64,000 nt of DNA from Pseudomonas laurentiana (GTDB lineage: Bacteria > Pseudomonadota > Gammaproteobacteria > Pseudomonadales > Pseudomonadaceae): the NCBI RefSeq assembly GCF_014648275.1, contig NZ_BMQU01000013.1, positions 62,001 through 126,000 on the forward strand, written 5' to 3'. The notes beneath the pieces were generated by a model. That model did not search any database. It was given only the letters and a program-made list of their open reading frames with translations, and had not been told where the DNA came from. A program made the position numbers and the translations under genes. Positions 47,560-57,196 of the stretch are shown here, piece by piece. Numbering within the stretch: the first letter of the stretch is position 1; each line of letters starts with the position of its first letter.

Positions 47560-48606
47560 ATGAGTAAATTCTGGAGCCCCTTCGTCAAGGACCTGGTGCC
47601 TTACGTGCCGGGTGAGCAGCCAAAGCTGGCCAAGCTGGTCAAGCTCAATACCAACGAGAACCCCTATGGGCCCTCGCCAAAAGCCCTTGAAGCCATGCGC
47701 GCCGAGTTGAATGACAACTTGCGTCTGTACCCAGACCCGAACAGCGACCTGCTCAAGCAGGCGGTAGCCGAGTACTACGGCGTGCAGGGCAATCAGGTGT
47801 TCCTGGGTAACGGTTCCGATGAAGTGCTGGCGCACATCTTCCACGGCCTGTTCCAACACGATGCGCCGCTGTTGTTCCCGGATATCAGCTACAGCTTCTA
47901 CCCGGTTTACTGCGGCCTTTATGGTATTCCTTACGAGGCGGTAGCGCTGGACGAGCAGTTCCAGATTCGCGTCGAGGATTATCAGCGAGCGAATGCCGGG
48001 ATCATCTTCCCGAACCCCAACGCGCCAACCGGCTGCCTGCTGGCTCTGGACGCCATTGAGCAACTGCTCAAGGCCAGCCCGGATTCAGTGGTGGTGGTCG
48101 ACGAGGCCTACATCGACTTCGGTGGGCAGACGGCGATCAGCCTGGTTGACCGATATCCGAACCTGTTGGTAACCCAGACCCTGTCCAAGTCGCGTTCGCT
48201 GGCCGGGCTTCGTGTTGGCCTGGCGGTCGGTCATCCGGACTTGATCGAGGCGCTGGAGCGGATCAAGAACAGCTTCAACTCCTACCCGCTCGACCGAATG
48301 GCCATTGTCGGGGCTGCCGCGGCGTTCCAGGACAAAGCCTACTTTGACGAGACCTGCCGCAAGGTAATCGACAGCCGCGAACAGTTGGTGGCGGAGCTGA
48401 CTGCGCGTGGCTTTGAGGTGCTGCCATCGGCAGCGAACTTCATCTTCGCCCGTCATCCTGAGCAGGATGCGGCAGGGCTGGCTGCCCGTCTGCGCGAGCA
48501 GGGCGTGATTGTGCGGCACTTCAAGCAAGAGCGTATCGCGCAGTTCCTGAGGATCACCATCGGTACCCCGGAGCAAAACCAGGCGTTGCTTGATGCGTTG
48601 AACTGA
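47560..48606 (+). CDS. hisC: Histidinol-phosphate aminotransferase HisC
   Basis: A 348-residue class I/II PLP aminotransferase. The substrate segment [15 protein letters not shown] is followed by [26 protein letters not shown] and [11 protein letters not shown]. The PLP lysine is in [16 protein letters not shown]. It closes the his cluster. A REP doublet lies just after its stop, where in P. aeruginosa I recall algW following hisC1. Confidence 0.96.
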   Translation: MSKFWSPFVKDLVPYVPGEQPKLAKLVKLNTNENPYGPSPKALEAMRAELNDNLRLYPDPNSDLLKQAVAEYYGVQGNQVFLGNGSDEVLAHIFHGLFQHDAPLLFPDISYSFYPVYCGLYGIPYEAVALDEQFQIRVEDYQRANAGIIFPNPNAPTGCLLALDAIEQLLKASPDSVVVVDEAYIDFGGQTAISLVDRYPNLLVTQTLSKSRSLAGLRVGLAVGHPDLIEALERIKNSFNSYPLDRMAIVGAAAAFQDKAYFDETCRKVIDSREQLVAELTARGFEVLPSAANFIFARHPEQDAAGLAARLREQGVIVRHFKQERIAQFLRITIGTPEQNQALLDALN

Positions 48607-48621
48607 TATCGGCTGGGCGCT

Positions 48622-48682
48622 ATCGCCGGCCAGGCTTGCTCCTGTGCAATCGTATTGCTCCGGAGCTGGCCTGGCCGGCGAT
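48622..48682. repeat. REP doublet (REPIN) after hisC
   Basis: ATCGCCGGCCAGGCTTGCTCC (48622-48642) is mirrored by an inverted copy at 48662-48682 with three mismatches. Inside lies a second nested pair, GCAAT (48646-48650) and ATTGC (48654-48658). The whole 61-base unit can fold into one long hairpin. The GCCGGC core is typical of Pseudomonas REPs and differs from the GCGGGC-core doublet at 53687. Confidence 0.8.
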
Positions 48683-48744
48683 TGCATTTATGCCGTCTTC
48701 GAGCGGCCGCCCAGCTTGCCTCATTTTTTGTCGGAGCCTGATTC

Positions 48745-50031
48745 ATGAATTCAGAACACGCGAGTACCGGTGAGCGCGACGGGCGCGGGGCAGAGCTCGA
48801 CGAGCTGCTGATTGACGCTGAAGCTGATGACGAGCAGGTTCAACAGCAGCCTGTGGTGCTACACCGCCCCTGGCTGTTGCTTTTGGGGCTGGTACTGGTG
48901 GCCCTGAACCTGCGTCCGGCCTTGTCGAGCTTGGCGCCGGTGCTGGGGCAGGTTTCTGAGGGCCTTGGCCTGAGCGCGTCCCAAGCGGGTTTATTGACCA
49001 CTTTGCCGGTCTTGTGCCTGGGCCTGTTCGCGCCGCTGGCGCCTTTGCTGGCGCGGCGATTTGGCAGCGAACGGGTCGTGCTGGGGATTCTTCTGTGTCT
49101 GGCGGCGGGCATTTTCCTGCGCAGCAGCCTGGGTAGTTTCGGTGTCTTTGCCGGCAGCGTCGTGGCCGGAGCCAGCATCGGTGTAATTGGTGTATTGCTG
49201 CCGGGTATCGTCAAGCGCGATTTCGCCAGGCATGCCGGTACACTCACCGGTGTCTATACCATGGCCTTGTGCCTCGGGGCCGCGTTGGCCGCAGGTGCCA
49301 CTGTGCCGCTTAGCCGTTACTTCGACGACCGTTGGTCGATGGGGCTTGGATTCTGGTTGCTGCCAGCCGTCGTTGCAGCACTGTTCTGGTTACCTCAGGC
49401 GCGTCAGGGCCACGCCGCCCATAGCGTTGCCTACCGGGTGCGCGGCCTGTGGCGTGACCCGCTGGCCTGGCAAGTCACCTTGTACATGGGGCTTCAGTCG
49501 TCGCTGGCCTACATCGTATTTGGTTGGCTCCCCTCGGTGCTGATCGGGCGAGGCCTGAGCCCGACCGAGGCCGGCCTGGTGCTTTCCGGCTCGGTGATTG
49601 TGCAATTGTTCAGCTCGTTGACTGCGCCCTGGCTGGCCACACGAGGCAAGGATCAGCGCCTGGCCATTGCGTTGGCCATGCTGCTGACGCTGGCCGGTTT
49701 GTTCGGTTGCCTTTACGGGCCGCTGAGCGGTCTCTGGGGCTGGGCTGTGGTATTGGGGCTAGGGCAGGGCGGTGCGTTCGCCCTGGCGTTGACCCTGATC
49801 GTGCTGCGCTCTCGGGATTCACACGTCGCAGCCAACCTGTCGAGCATGGCGCAAGGCGTAGGCTACACCCTGGCTTCCCTCGGGCCGTTCGCGGTAGGGG
49901 TGGTGCATGATCTGACCGGCGGTTGGAATGCGGTGGGGTGGATATTCGCGGTGCTCGGTGTCAGTGCGCTGCTGTTCGGGCTAAGGGCCGGGCGTGCCTT
50001 GCATGTGAACGCGGTCAGCGAGCGGGTTTGA
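48745..50031 (+). CDS. MFS transporter, CynX/NimT type
   Basis: A 428-residue, 12-helix major facilitator. A charged cytoplasmic N-terminus of about 35 residues precedes helix 1. The first helix bears the group motif LVLVALNLRPALSSLAPVLGQV, and GLLTTLPVLCLGLFAPLAPLLARRFG is the loop 2-3 region of the CynX/NimT (cyanate / 2-nitroimidazole) subfamily. Known members move cyanate or export toxic compounds; no cyn genes are nearby, so the substrate is unknown. The start follows TCGGAGCC. Confidence 0.86.
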   Translation: MNSEHASTGERDGRGAELDELLIDAEADDEQVQQQPVVLHRPWLLLLGLVLVALNLRPALSSLAPVLGQVSEGLGLSASQAGLLTTLPVLCLGLFAPLAPLLARRFGSERVVLGILLCLAAGIFLRSSLGSFGVFAGSVVAGASIGVIGVLLPGIVKRDFARHAGTLTGVYTMALCLGAALAAGATVPLSRYFDDRWSMGLGFWLLPAVVAALFWLPQARQGHAAHSVAYRVRGLWRDPLAWQVTLYMGLQSSLAYIVFGWLPSVLIGRGLSPTEAGLVLSGSVIVQLFSSLTAPWLATRGKDQRLAIALAMLLTLAGLFGCLYGPLSGLWGWAVVLGLGQGGAFALALTLIVLRSRDSHVAANLSSMAQGVGYTLASLGPFAVGVVHDLTGGWNAVGWIFAVLGVSALLFGLRAGRALHVNAVSERV

Positions 50032-50154
50032 GTCGTCCTGGCGGTCAATCATCGCGTGCAGGTGGTACACAGTATTGGTCTTGTAAATGTCCGTAGCTAT
50101 TTGGTCTTTGCATGGACTATCGTTCCAGGTCCTATATCGGTAATGGATTTGCCC

Positions 50155-50625
50155 ATGAGCGACGCCCACAGTGCCCTGATCACCCGTTTCTATCAGGCCT
50201 TCCAGCGACTGGATGCCGAGGCCATGGTGGCGTGCTACAGCGACGACGTGCGTTTCAGTGACCCGGTCTTTGGTGCCTTGCAGGGTAAGGATGCTGGCGA
50301 TATGTGGCGCATGCTGACCACCCGTGCCAAGGATTTCTCCCTCACCTTCGACAATGTGCGTGCCGATGAGCATAGCGGTGCTGCCCACTGGGTGGCGACT
50401 TATCTGTTCAGCCAGACCGGCCGAGTGGTGATCAACGAAATACAGGCACGCTTCGTGTTCCGCGACGGCAAGATCTGTGAGCACCACGACCGTTTCGATC
50501 AGTGGCAATGGGCACGTCAGGCATTGGGCGTGAAAGGCTTGCTGCTAGGCTGGACGCCCTGGATGCAGGGGAAGGTAAGGGCACAGGCATTGAAGGGCTT
50601 GCGGGCGTTCCAGGCTGCCCGCTGA
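50155..50625 (+). CDS. NTF2-like (SnoaL-type) protein
   Basis: A 156-residue protein with an NTF2-like cone fold: ALITRFYQAFQRLDAEAMVACYSDDVRFSDPVFGALQGKDAGDMWRMLTTRAKDF, then GAAHWVATYLFSQTGRVVINEIQARFVFRDGKICEHHDRFDQWQWARQAL. Such proteins include isomerases and many of unknown role; function is not known here. Starts at 50143 and 50155 are both possible; the second matches the usual N-terminus better, and neither has a clear ribosome site. Confidence 0.75.
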   Translation: MSDAHSALITRFYQAFQRLDAEAMVACYSDDVRFSDPVFGALQGKDAGDMWRMLTTRAKDFSLTFDNVRADEHSGAAHWVATYLFSQTGRVVINEIQARFVFRDGKICEHHDRFDQWQWARQALGVKGLLLGWTPWMQGKVRAQALKGLRAFQAAR

Positions 50626-50651
50626 GGCGGTAAGCTGTACGCCTTGCCGCC

Positions 50652-50673
50652 CTTTGTATGAACTTTGTATGAA
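50652..50673 (+). repeat. 11-base perfect tandem repeat before the GIY-YIG gene
   Basis: CTTTGTATGAA occurs twice head to tail at 50652-50662 and 50663-50673. It lies between the NTF2-like stop and the GIY-YIG start and places two ATGs and two TTGs near the start site, complicating start choice. Slipped-strand duplication is the simplest origin. Confidence 0.7.
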
Positions 50674-50679
50674 CCTGCC

Positions 50680-50979
50680 GTGACCGATAGCCCCAGCGAT
50701 TCCCTCAGCAAACCCTGGTACGTCTACCTGGTACGCGCCGCCAATGGCTCGTTGTACTGCGGTATCAGTGATAACCCGCAACGGCGTTTTGTGGCGCATC
50801 AGAACGGTCGTGGTGCGCGCTACTTCAGTACCAGCCCAGCCATCGCGCTGGTGTATGTCGAGGCCTGGCCGGACAAGGCCGAAGCCCTGCGTCAGGAGCG
50901 GCTGGTGAAAAAGCTGCGCAAGAGTGCCAAGGAGGCGTTGGTCGCCTCCTATCTCGCGGTCAGTCCTTGCGACGCTTGA
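50680..50979 (+). CDS. GIY-YIG nuclease-domain protein (UPF0213/YhbQ type)
   Basis: A 99-residue single-domain protein with [77 protein letters not shown]. The GIY-YIG pair appears as WYVYLV and YCGIS, with the catalytic Arg in NPQRRF and Glu in the QERLVKK helix. Small stand-alone members such as YhbQ are implicated in DNA repair or handling stalled DNA. GTG at 50680 is the likeliest start; a TTG at 50665 is also possible. The end overlaps the convergent ndpA gene by 20 bases. Confidence 0.8.
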   Translation: MTDSPSDSLSKPWYVYLVRAANGSLYCGISDNPQRRFVAHQNGRGARYFSTSPAIALVYVEAWPDKAEALRQERLVKKLRKSAKEALVASYLAVSPCDA

Positions 50980-51967
50980 GCTGATCGGTCAACTGGGTCG
51001 GCAAGCCTTTGATGATGAGCGTCCCGGCTTCCTCGTCATATTCGATCTTCGAGCCAAGCAAGTGCGCTTCAAAGCTGATCGACAAGCCTTCGGCCCGACC
51101 GGTGAAACGGCGGAACTGGTTCAAGGTGCGCTTGTCGGCAGGGATTTCCGGCGACAGGCCATAGTCCTTGTTGCGGATGTGGTCGTAGAAGGCCTTTGGA
51201 CGGTCCTCATCGATCAGGCTGGAGAGCTCTTCCAGGGTCACTGGCTCACCGGCTTTGGTCTGGCTGGTGGCGTAATCGACCAAGGTCTGGGTTTTCTCTC
51301 GGGCGGCTTCCTCGGGCAGGTCTTCACTTTCGACGAAGTCACTGAAGGCCTTGAGCAGCGTACGGGTTTCGCCCGGACCGTCAACGCCTTCCTGGCAACC
51401 GATGAAGTCGCGGAAGTACTCCGAGACTTTCTTGCCGTTCTTGCCCTTGATGAAGGAAATGTACTGTTTCGAGTTCTGGTTGTTTTTCCACTCGGAAAGG
51501 TTGATGCGCGCGGCCAGGTGAAGCTGACCAAGGTCGAGATGGCGTGACGGGGTGACGTCCAGTTCGGCGTTAACTGCCACGCCTTCACTGTGATGCAACA
51601 GGGCAATGGCCAGGTAATCGGTCATGCCTTGCTGGTAGTGCGCAAACAGCACATGGCCACCCACCGAGAGGTTGGACTCTTCCATCAGCTTTTGCAGGTG
51701 TTCGACGGCGACGCGGCTAAAGGCAGTGAAGGTCGTACCGTTGTCCAGGTACTCCTTGAGCCAGCCGCTGAATGGGTGCGCCCCTGACTCGGCATGGAAG
51801 AACCCCCACGCCTTGCCTTGTTTGGCGTTGTAGCTGTCGTTGAGGTCGGCCAGCAGGTTTTCAATGGCGGTCGACTCGCTCAGTTCGGAGTCGCGGGCAT
51901 GCAGCACGGCGGGGCTGCCATCGGGTTTTTTGTCGATCAGGTGGACGATGCAATGACGGATCGGCAT
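50960..51967 (-). CDS. ndpA: Nucleoid-associated protein NdpA/YejK
   Basis: A 335-residue protein that binds the nucleoid, conserved in gammaproteobacteria. It starts [29 protein letters not shown]. It has the family segments [45 protein letters not shown], and [26 protein letters not shown]. The ATG at 51967 is chosen over 52003 by homology. Its biochemical activity is poorly defined. It is divergent from hupN across a 409-base gap. Confidence 0.93.
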   Translation of the reverse strand: MPIRHCIVHLIDKKPDGSPAVLHARDSELSESTAIENLLADLNDSYNAKQGKAWGFFHAESGAHPFSGWLKEYLDNGTTFTAFSRVAVEHLQKLMEESNLSVGGHVLFAHYQQGMTDYLAIALLHHSEGVAVNAELDVTPSRHLDLGQLHLAARINLSEWKNNQNSKQYISFIKGKNGKKVSEYFRDFIGCQEGVDGPGETRTLLKAFSDFVESEDLPEEAAREKTQTLVDYATSQTKAGEPVTLEELSSLIDEDRPKAFYDHIRNKDYGLSPEIPADKRTLNQFRRFTGRAEGLSISFEAHLLGSKIEYDEEAGTLIIKGLPTQLTDQLKRRKD

Positions 51968-52376
51968 GGGATTCTCGGCTGAAAAAGGGCAGGGCGCTGC
52001 CATATTGCAAAGTCGCCCAGTGTAACTCAGACCTGAGGCTGCGCTGTGTCTGGATGTATCTTGAGGCGGGATTTGTTCATTTTTTGTTCGATTTTTTGCG
52101 TTTTCTGGCGTAATCCCCCGAAAAACCTGAACATTTGCCCTGCATGAGGCGGATATTTATTCGCCTCTGTGGTAGCTTTGCCCCGTCTTGCGCCCCCCTA
52201 TGTGGCGCATTGCTGGCAGACCGCTTGCGTCACATCGAACCAAACGTCATTTTGCGTATCTACATACGCGATTGGTGTGGCTGTAACACCGAGCCGCCGG
52301 GCATTTGCAGGCCTGGCCCGATGGCTGACGCGGCACTCTGCAAACCAACTGAATTTGATAGGGAAGGAACACCACC
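51968..52376. promoter_or_regulatory. 409-base intergenic region between ndpA and hupN
   Basis: No protein gene is credible here. It must hold promoters for two nucleoid-protein genes. An A+T-rich tract with several TTTTTT runs spans about 52070-52110. GAGGCGGAT (52146-52154) and ATTCGCCTC (52159-52167, one G-T pair) make a 9-bp hairpin. A second one, GCGTAT/ATACGC at 52254-52259 and 52264-52269, lies about 110 bases before hupN. The unusual length suggests multiple hupN promoters or a structured leader. I cannot assign a start site. Confidence 0.5.
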
Positions 52377-52658
52377 ATGGCATTGACCAAAGACCAACTG
52401 ATCGCCGATATCGCTGAAGCTATCGACGCGCCTAAAACCACCGCGCGTAACGCTCTGGAGCAACTGGGCCAGATCGTTGCTGATCAACTGGAAAATGGCA
52501 GCGAAATCACTCTGCCAGGTATTGGCAAACTGAAAATCACCGAGCGTCCTGCCCGTACTGGCCGCAACCCTTCGACTGGCGCTGCCATCGAAATCGCTGC
52601 CAAAAAAGTTGTCAAGTTCGTTCCAGCCAAAGTGCTGACCGACGCCGTCAACAAGTAA
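52377..52658 (+). CDS. hupN: HU-family DNA-binding protein HupN
   Basis: A 93-residue HU protein: helical dimerisation part ALTKDQLIADIAEAIDAPKTTARNALEQLGQIVADQL, then ITLPGIGKLKITERPARTGRNPSTGAAIEIAAKKVVKF with the intercalating Pro in RNPSTG. The gene context (ndpA upstream, rlmF and valS downstream) matches hupN of P. putida rather than hupA or hupB as I recall it. HU bends DNA and shapes the nucleoid. AAGGAAC precedes the start and an intrinsic terminator follows. Confidence 0.93.
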   Translation: MALTKDQLIADIAEAIDAPKTTARNALEQLGQIVADQLENGSEITLPGIGKLKITERPARTGRNPSTGAAIEIAAKKVVKFVPAKVLTDAVNK

Positions 52659-52674
52659 GTTGTAAGCTGTTCTG

Positions 52675-52709
52675 AAGCCGCGCCCGATGTTTGTCTGGCG
52701 CGGCTTTTT
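52675..52709. terminator. Intrinsic terminator after hupN
   Basis: AAGCCGCGCC (52675-52684) pairs with GGCGCGGCTT (52697-52706), and the T-run ends at 52709. It starts about 17 bases past the hupN stop and reaches the rlmF stop codon. The opposite strand lacks a strong T-run, so it mainly serves hupN. Confidence 0.85.
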
Positions 52710-53671
52710 CATGCCTGCTGTTCGGCCCAGCGTTGCTGGCGCCACTGCTGTCGGGCGGCCGCGTCCTTGAAGGTCCAGGCCACCAGGCGGCTCTGCTTCT
52801 GCCCCTGGCCCATCTCGACGACGCGTTGCTCGACGGCGCCAGCCTTGTTCAGGGCTGCCTGAATACCTGGCAGGTTCGACGCTTTGGAGACCAGGCTGGT
52901 GAACCACAGCACCTGTTGGCCAATCGTCGCGCTTTCGGCCACCAGTTGGCTGACGAAGCGAATCTCGCCGCCCTCGCACCACAATTCGTTGTTTTGCCCG
53001 CCAAAATTGAGCACAGGCAGTTTGCGTTTTGGGTCCGCTTTGCCCAGTGCCCGCCATTTACGCTGGCTGCCTCGGGTGGCTTCTTCGCGGGAGGCATGGA
53101 ACGGGGGGTTGCACAGCGTCAGGTCGAAGCGCTCCTCCGCTTTGAGCAGGCCGAGCAGGATGTGTTTGCGGTTGCTCTGCTGACGAAGCGCAATGGCTTT
53201 AGTCATCCCGTTGGCTTGAACAATGGCCTTGGCCGAGGCCAGCGCGACGGCATCGATGTCTGAGCCCAGGAAGCGCCAGCGGTAATCGCTGTGGCCGAGC
53301 AGCGGATAGATGCAGTTGGCGCCTACGCCGATATCCAATGCCTGGATTTTGGCCCCGCGTGGAATTTCGCCTGCATTGTCATCGGCCAGCAGGTCGGCCA
53401 GTGCATGCAGGTAATCGGCGCGCCCGGGGATGGGCGGGCACAGGTAGTCGGTCGGGATGTCCCAGTGCTGGATACCGTACTGGGCCTTGAGCAGGGCCCG
53501 GTTGAATACCCTTACCGCCTCTGGGTCGGCAAAATCAATGCTGGGTTTGCCATACGGGTTCGTGATCAGGAAACGGCCCAGTTCCGGGCTGCTTTTGATC
53601 AGTTGGGGAAAGTCATAGCGGCCCTGATGGCGATTGCGCGGGTGCAGGGTCGGTTTGTTGGGTGTGGTCAT
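52709..53671 (-). CDS. rlmF: 23S rRNA (adenine-1618-N6) methyltransferase RlmF
   Basis: A 320-residue SAM-dependent enzyme that methylates A1618 of 23S rRNA. Diagnostic parts are [17 protein letters not shown] at the N-terminus, [16 protein letters not shown] (SAM site), [14 protein letters not shown] and the catalytic NPPF in [15 protein letters not shown]. The ATG at 53671 is preferred over 53716 because RlmF proteins begin near the NRHQGRYDF block. A REP doublet lies immediately upstream. Confidence 0.94.
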   Translation of the reverse strand: MTTPNKPTLHPRNRHQGRYDFPQLIKSSPELGRFLITNPYGKPSIDFADPEAVRVFNRALLKAQYGIQHWDIPTDYLCPPIPGRADYLHALADLLADDNAGEIPRGAKIQALDIGVGANCIYPLLGHSDYRWRFLGSDIDAVALASAKAIVQANGMTKAIALRQQSNRKHILLGLLKAEERFDLTLCNPPFHASREEATRGSQRKWRALGKADPKRKLPVLNFGGQNNELWCEGGEIRFVSQLVAESATIGQQVLWFTSLVSKASNLPGIQAALNKAGAVEQRVVEMGQGQKQSRLVAWTFKDAAARQQWRQQRWAEQQA

Positions 53672-53686
53672 GAGGGTGTCCTGTGG

Positions 53687-53761
53687 AACGCATCGCGGGC
53701 AAGCCCGCTTCCACAAGGTCGGTTTTCAACCTGTAGAAGCGGGCTTGCCCGCGATGGCGTT
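53687..53761. repeat. REP doublet (REPIN) between rlmF and valS
   Basis: Two near-perfect inverted copies of the common Pseudomonas REP, with core GCGGGCAAGCCCGC, lie at 53687-53711 and 53736-53761, separated by 24 bases. Left and right arms differ by one inserted base. Each copy is itself a hairpin and the pair can form a long cruciform. It lies between the starts and ends of two minus-strand genes. Confidence 0.92.
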
Positions 53762-53778
53762 ACGGCGACGTACTGCAG

Positions 53779-56625
53779 TTACAGGCTGGCAATCCGTGCA
53801 TGCTGCTCGGTGAAGTTGGCCAGGGCCTGCTCGGCTTCAGCCAGCTTGGCGCGTTCCTTGTCGATGACGGCAGGCGGTGCCTTGTCAACGAACGCCGCGT
53901 TGGACAGCTTCCCGCCCACGCGCTGGACTTCGCCTTGCAGGCGCTGGATTTCCTTGTTCAGGCGCGCCAGTTCGGCATCCTTGTCGATCAGGCCAGCCAT
54001 CGGTACCAGAACCTGCAGATCGCCTACCAGTGCGGTAGCGCTGAGCGGTGCCTCGTCCTGCTCGCCCAGTACGGTGAAGGATTCGATCTTCGCCAGCTTC
54101 TTGAGCAGCGCTTCGTTTTCCTGCAGGCGGCGCTGGTCTTCGCTGCTGGCGTTCTTCAGGAACAGTTGCAGTGGTTTGCCCGGGCCGATGTTCATTTCGC
54201 CACGGATGTTACGCACGCCTAGCATCAGTTCCTTCAGCCACTCGATGTCGCCTTCGGCAGCAGTATCGATACGGCTGTCGTTGGCCACAGGCCAAGGTTG
54301 CAGCATGATCGTCTTGCCTTGGGCGCCTGCCAGCGGCGCGAGGCGCTGCCAGATCTCTTCGGTGATGAAGGGCATGAACGGGTGGGCAAGGCGCAGTGCG
54401 ACTTCCAGTACCCGTACCAGGGTGCGGCGGGTGCCACGCGCACGCTCGACTGGCGCGTTCTCGTCCCACAGCACAGGCTTGGACAGTTCCAGGTACCAGT
54501 CGCAGTACTGGTTCCAGATGAACTCATACAGCGCTTGTGCGGCCAGGTCGAAACGGAACTGCTCCAACTGACGCGTCACTTCGGTCTCGGTGCGCTGCAG
54601 TTGCGAGATGATCCAGCGATCAGCCAGCGACAGTTCGTAGGCTTCGCCGTTCTGGCCGCAGTCTTCACCCTTGTCCAGCACGTAACGGGCGGCGTTCCAG
54701 ATCTTGTTGCAGAAGTTGCGATAGCCTTCGACGCGCCCCATGTCGAACTTGATGTCGCGGCCGGTGGACGCCAGCGAGCAGAAGGTAAAGCGCAGGGCGT
54801 CGGTGCCGTAGCTGGCAATGCCTTCCGGGAACTCGGCACGGGTCTGCTTGGCAATCTTCTCGGCCAGTTTCGGCTGCATCATGCCGCTGGTGCGTTTTTC
54901 CAGCAGGGCGTCGAGGGTGATGCCGTCGACGATGTCCAGTGGGTCGAGGACGTTGCCCTTGGACTTGGACATCTTCTGGCCCTGGCCGTCGCGCACCAGG
55001 CCATGGACGTAAACGGTCTTGAACGGTACCTGCGGGGTGCCGTCCTCATTCTTCACCAGGTGCATGGTCAGCATGATCATCCGGGCAACCCAGAAGAAAA
55101 TGATGTCGAAGCCGGTGACCAGTACGTCGGTGGAGTGGAACTTCTTCAGGAACTCGGTCTGCTCTGGCCAGCCGAGGGTCGAGAAGGTCCACAGGCCTGA
55201 ACTGAACCAGGTGTCGAGTACGTCGTTGTCCTGGTTCAGGACAACGTCGGCGCCCAGGTTGTGCTTGCTGCGCACTTCCTCTTCGTTGCGCCCTACATAG
55301 ACCTTGCCCGCTTCGTCGTACCAGGCTGGAATCCGGTGGCCCCACCACAGCTGGCGGCTGATGCACCAATCCTGAATATCGCGCATCCAGGAGAAGTACA
55401 TGTTCTCGTACTGCTTCGGTACGAACTGGATGCGGCCATCTTCGACGGCAGCGATGGCCGGTTCGGCCAATGGTTTGGTCGACACGTACCACTGGTCGGT
55501 CAGCCATGGCTCGATAACGGTGCCGGAGCGGTCGCCCTTCGGTACTTTCAGTGCGTGGTCGTCAACGCTGACCAGCAGCCCTGCGGCTTCAAAATCGGCG
55601 ACGATCTGCTTGCGCGCGACGAAACGGTCGAGACCGGCATACCGGGCAGGCAGGCTGGCATCGATGGTTTCGTTGACGCTGCCGTCGAGGTTGAACACCT
55701 GGGCTGCTGGCAGCACCATGGCGTTCTTGTCGAAAATGTTCAGCAGTGGCAGGTTGTGACGCTTGCCGACTTCATAGTCGTTGAAGTCGTGGGCCGGGGT
55801 GATCTTCACACAGCCGGTGCCGAATTCAGGGTCGCAGTAGTCATCAGCGATGATCGGGATGCGACGGCCAACCAGGGGCAGCTCGACGAACTTGCCGATC
55901 AGGGCCTGGTAGCGCTCATCGTTCGGGTTCACGGCTACGGCGGCATCGCCCAGCATGGTTTCCGGACGGGTAGTGGCAACGACCAGGTAATCCTTGCCTT
56001 CAGCCGTCTTCGCGCCGTCGGCCAGCGGGTAACGCAGGTTCCACAGGTGGCCTTTCTCGTCGTGGTTTTCCACTTCAAGGTCGGAAATTGCGGTGTGCAG
56101 CTTGGTGTCCCAGTTGACCAGACGCTTGCCGCGATAGATCAGGCCATCTTCGTGCAGGCGTACGAAGGCTTCCTTGACCGCTTCGGACAGGCCGTCATCC
56201 ATGGTGAAGCGCTCGCGGCTCCAGTCTACGGAGGAACCCAGGCGGCGGATCTGGCGGCTGATGTTACCGCCGGACTGGTCTTTCCACTCCCAGACCTTAT
56301 CCAGGAACTTTTCCCGGCCCAGGTCGTGGCGGCTCTGGCCTTTGGCCTCCAGTTGACGCTCCACCAGCATCTGCGTTGCGATACCGGCATGGTCGGTGCC
56401 TGGCTGCCACAGGGTGTCGCGGCCCTGCATGCGGCGGAAACGGATCAGGGCGTCCATGATCGCGTTGTTGAAGCCATGACCCATGTGCAGGCTGCCGGTG
56501 ACATTCGGCGGCGGAATCATGATGGTGTACGGCTCGCCCGCACCTTGCGGGGCGAAGTAATTCTCGGACTCCCAGGTCTGGTACCAGGAAGTTTCAATAG
56601 CGTGCGGCTGGTAGGTCTTATCCAT
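53779..56625 (-). CDS. valS: Valyl-tRNA synthetase
   Basis: A 948-residue class Ia synthetase. The HIGH motif appears in [17 protein letters not shown] (about residues 37-53) and KMSKS in [21 protein letters not shown]1 editing domain lies between them ([36 protein letters not shown]). The anticodon-binding domain and a C-terminal coiled-coil arm ([35 protein letters not shown]) follow. It is the last gene of pepA-holC-hypothetical-valS on the minus strand, 170 bases after the hypothetical gene. Confidence 0.98.
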   Translation of the reverse strand: MDKTYQPHAIETSWYQTWESENYFAPQGAGEPYTIMIPPPNVTGSLHMGHGFNNAIMDALIRFRRMQGRDTLWQPGTDHAGIATQMLVERQLEAKGQSRHDLGREKFLDKVWEWKDQSGGNISRQIRRLGSSVDWSRERFTMDDGLSEAVKEAFVRLHEDGLIYRGKRLVNWDTKLHTAISDLEVENHDEKGHLWNLRYPLADGAKTAEGKDYLVVATTRPETMLGDAAVAVNPNDERYQALIGKFVELPLVGRRIPIIADDYCDPEFGTGCVKITPAHDFNDYEVGKRHNLPLLNIFDKNAMVLPAAQVFNLDGSVNETIDASLPARYAGLDRFVARKQIVADFEAAGLLVSVDDHALKVPKGDRSGTVIEPWLTDQWYVSTKPLAEPAIAAVEDGRIQFVPKQYENMYFSWMRDIQDWCISRQLWWGHRIPAWYDEAGKVYVGRNEEEVRSKHNLGADVVLNQDNDVLDTWFSSGLWTFSTLGWPEQTEFLKKFHSTDVLVTGFDIIFFWVARMIMLTMHLVKNEDGTPQVPFKTVYVHGLVRDGQGQKMSKSKGNVLDPLDIVDGITLDALLEKRTSGMMQPKLAEKIAKQTRAEFPEGIASYGTDALRFTFCSLASTGRDIKFDMGRVEGYRNFCNKIWNAARYVLDKGEDCGQNGEAYELSLADRWIISQLQRTETEVTRQLEQFRFDLAAQALYEFIWNQYCDWYLELSKPVLWDENAPVERARGTRRTLVRVLEVALRLAHPFMPFITEEIWQRLAPLAGAQGKTIMLQPWPVANDSRIDTAAEGDIEWLKELMLGVRNIRGEMNIGPGKPLQLFLKNASSEDQRRLQENEALLKKLAKIESFTVLGEQDEAPLSATALVGDLQVLVPMAGLIDKDAELARLNKEIQRLQGEVQRVGGKLSNAAFVDKAPPAVIDKERAKLAEAEQALANFTEQHARIASL

Positions 56626-56666
56626 GCGCGGCGGGACCCTATGGCATTTATTCGGGAAAGCCGAGA

Positions 56667-56672
56667 AGTATA
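56667..56672 (-). promoter_or_regulatory. Candidate -10 element for valS
   Basis: TATACT on the minus strand lies 41 bases before the valS start in the 170-base gap. The -35 is poor. It suggests valS has its own promoter besides read-through from holC. Confidence 0.4.
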
Positions 56673-56795
56673 ACGGGGATTGGGCGCGGGGGCGTAGCCT
56701 GAGGTGATGGCAGGAAGCAGAAAACGTTGTTTAACCCATTGCGGGCACGACCGGTGCATCCATCAGAGAGCAATGCGGGCCAACGGCCCGCTGAT

Positions 56796-57191
56796 TTACT
56801 CCGGCAACTGGTTCAGCAAACGCTCCAGGCGCGCATCCAGCCGACGTTTGATTTCGGTCTCGATATGCGGTGCGAAGTCGTCGATCACATCCTGCATGAT
56901 CAACTGGGCGGCAGCACGCAACTCCGCATCCAGGTGCAGCAGGGTGTCCTGGCGCCTGGCCTGGGGATCTGGCGTCGCCTGTGCCGGTGGCTGCGTGCTC
57001 GGCGCCTCAGCTTCAAGCGTGGGTACAACCGGTTCGATGGCCTCTTCAAGCAGCAGTGGAATCTGCTCGTGGTGGTCCACGGTTTCGGTCAGCAATGGCG
57101 GTTGCAGGGTATCGTCGCCGAGCAGTTGGCGGATCGACTCGAGGTCATCCAGCAAGTGCGCGGACTTGGAGTGGGGCGTGGGTTTGTCCAT
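56796..57191 (-). CDS. Conserved hypothetical protein between holC and valS
   Basis: A 131-residue acidic protein I do not recognise as a named family. The first half is hydrophilic and Pro/Glu-rich (LTETVDHHEQIPLLLEEAIEPVVPTLEAEAPSTQPPAQATPDPQ), probably disordered. The C-terminal third is helical with an amphipathic, arginine-rich end (AAQLIMQDVIDDFAPHIETEIKRRLDARLERLLNQLPE). No signal peptide or membrane helix. It starts five bases after holC, so it is surely cotranscribed and perhaps translationally coupled. A replisome or tRNA-synthetase accessory role is only a guess from context. Confidence 0.75.
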   Translation of the reverse strand: MDKPTPHSKSAHLLDDLESIRQLLGDDTLQPPLLTETVDHHEQIPLLLEEAIEPVVPTLEAEAPSTQPPAQATPDPQARRQDTLLHLDAELRAAAQLIMQDVIDDFAPHIETEIKRRLDARLERLLNQLPE

Positions 57192-57196
57192 CGTCG

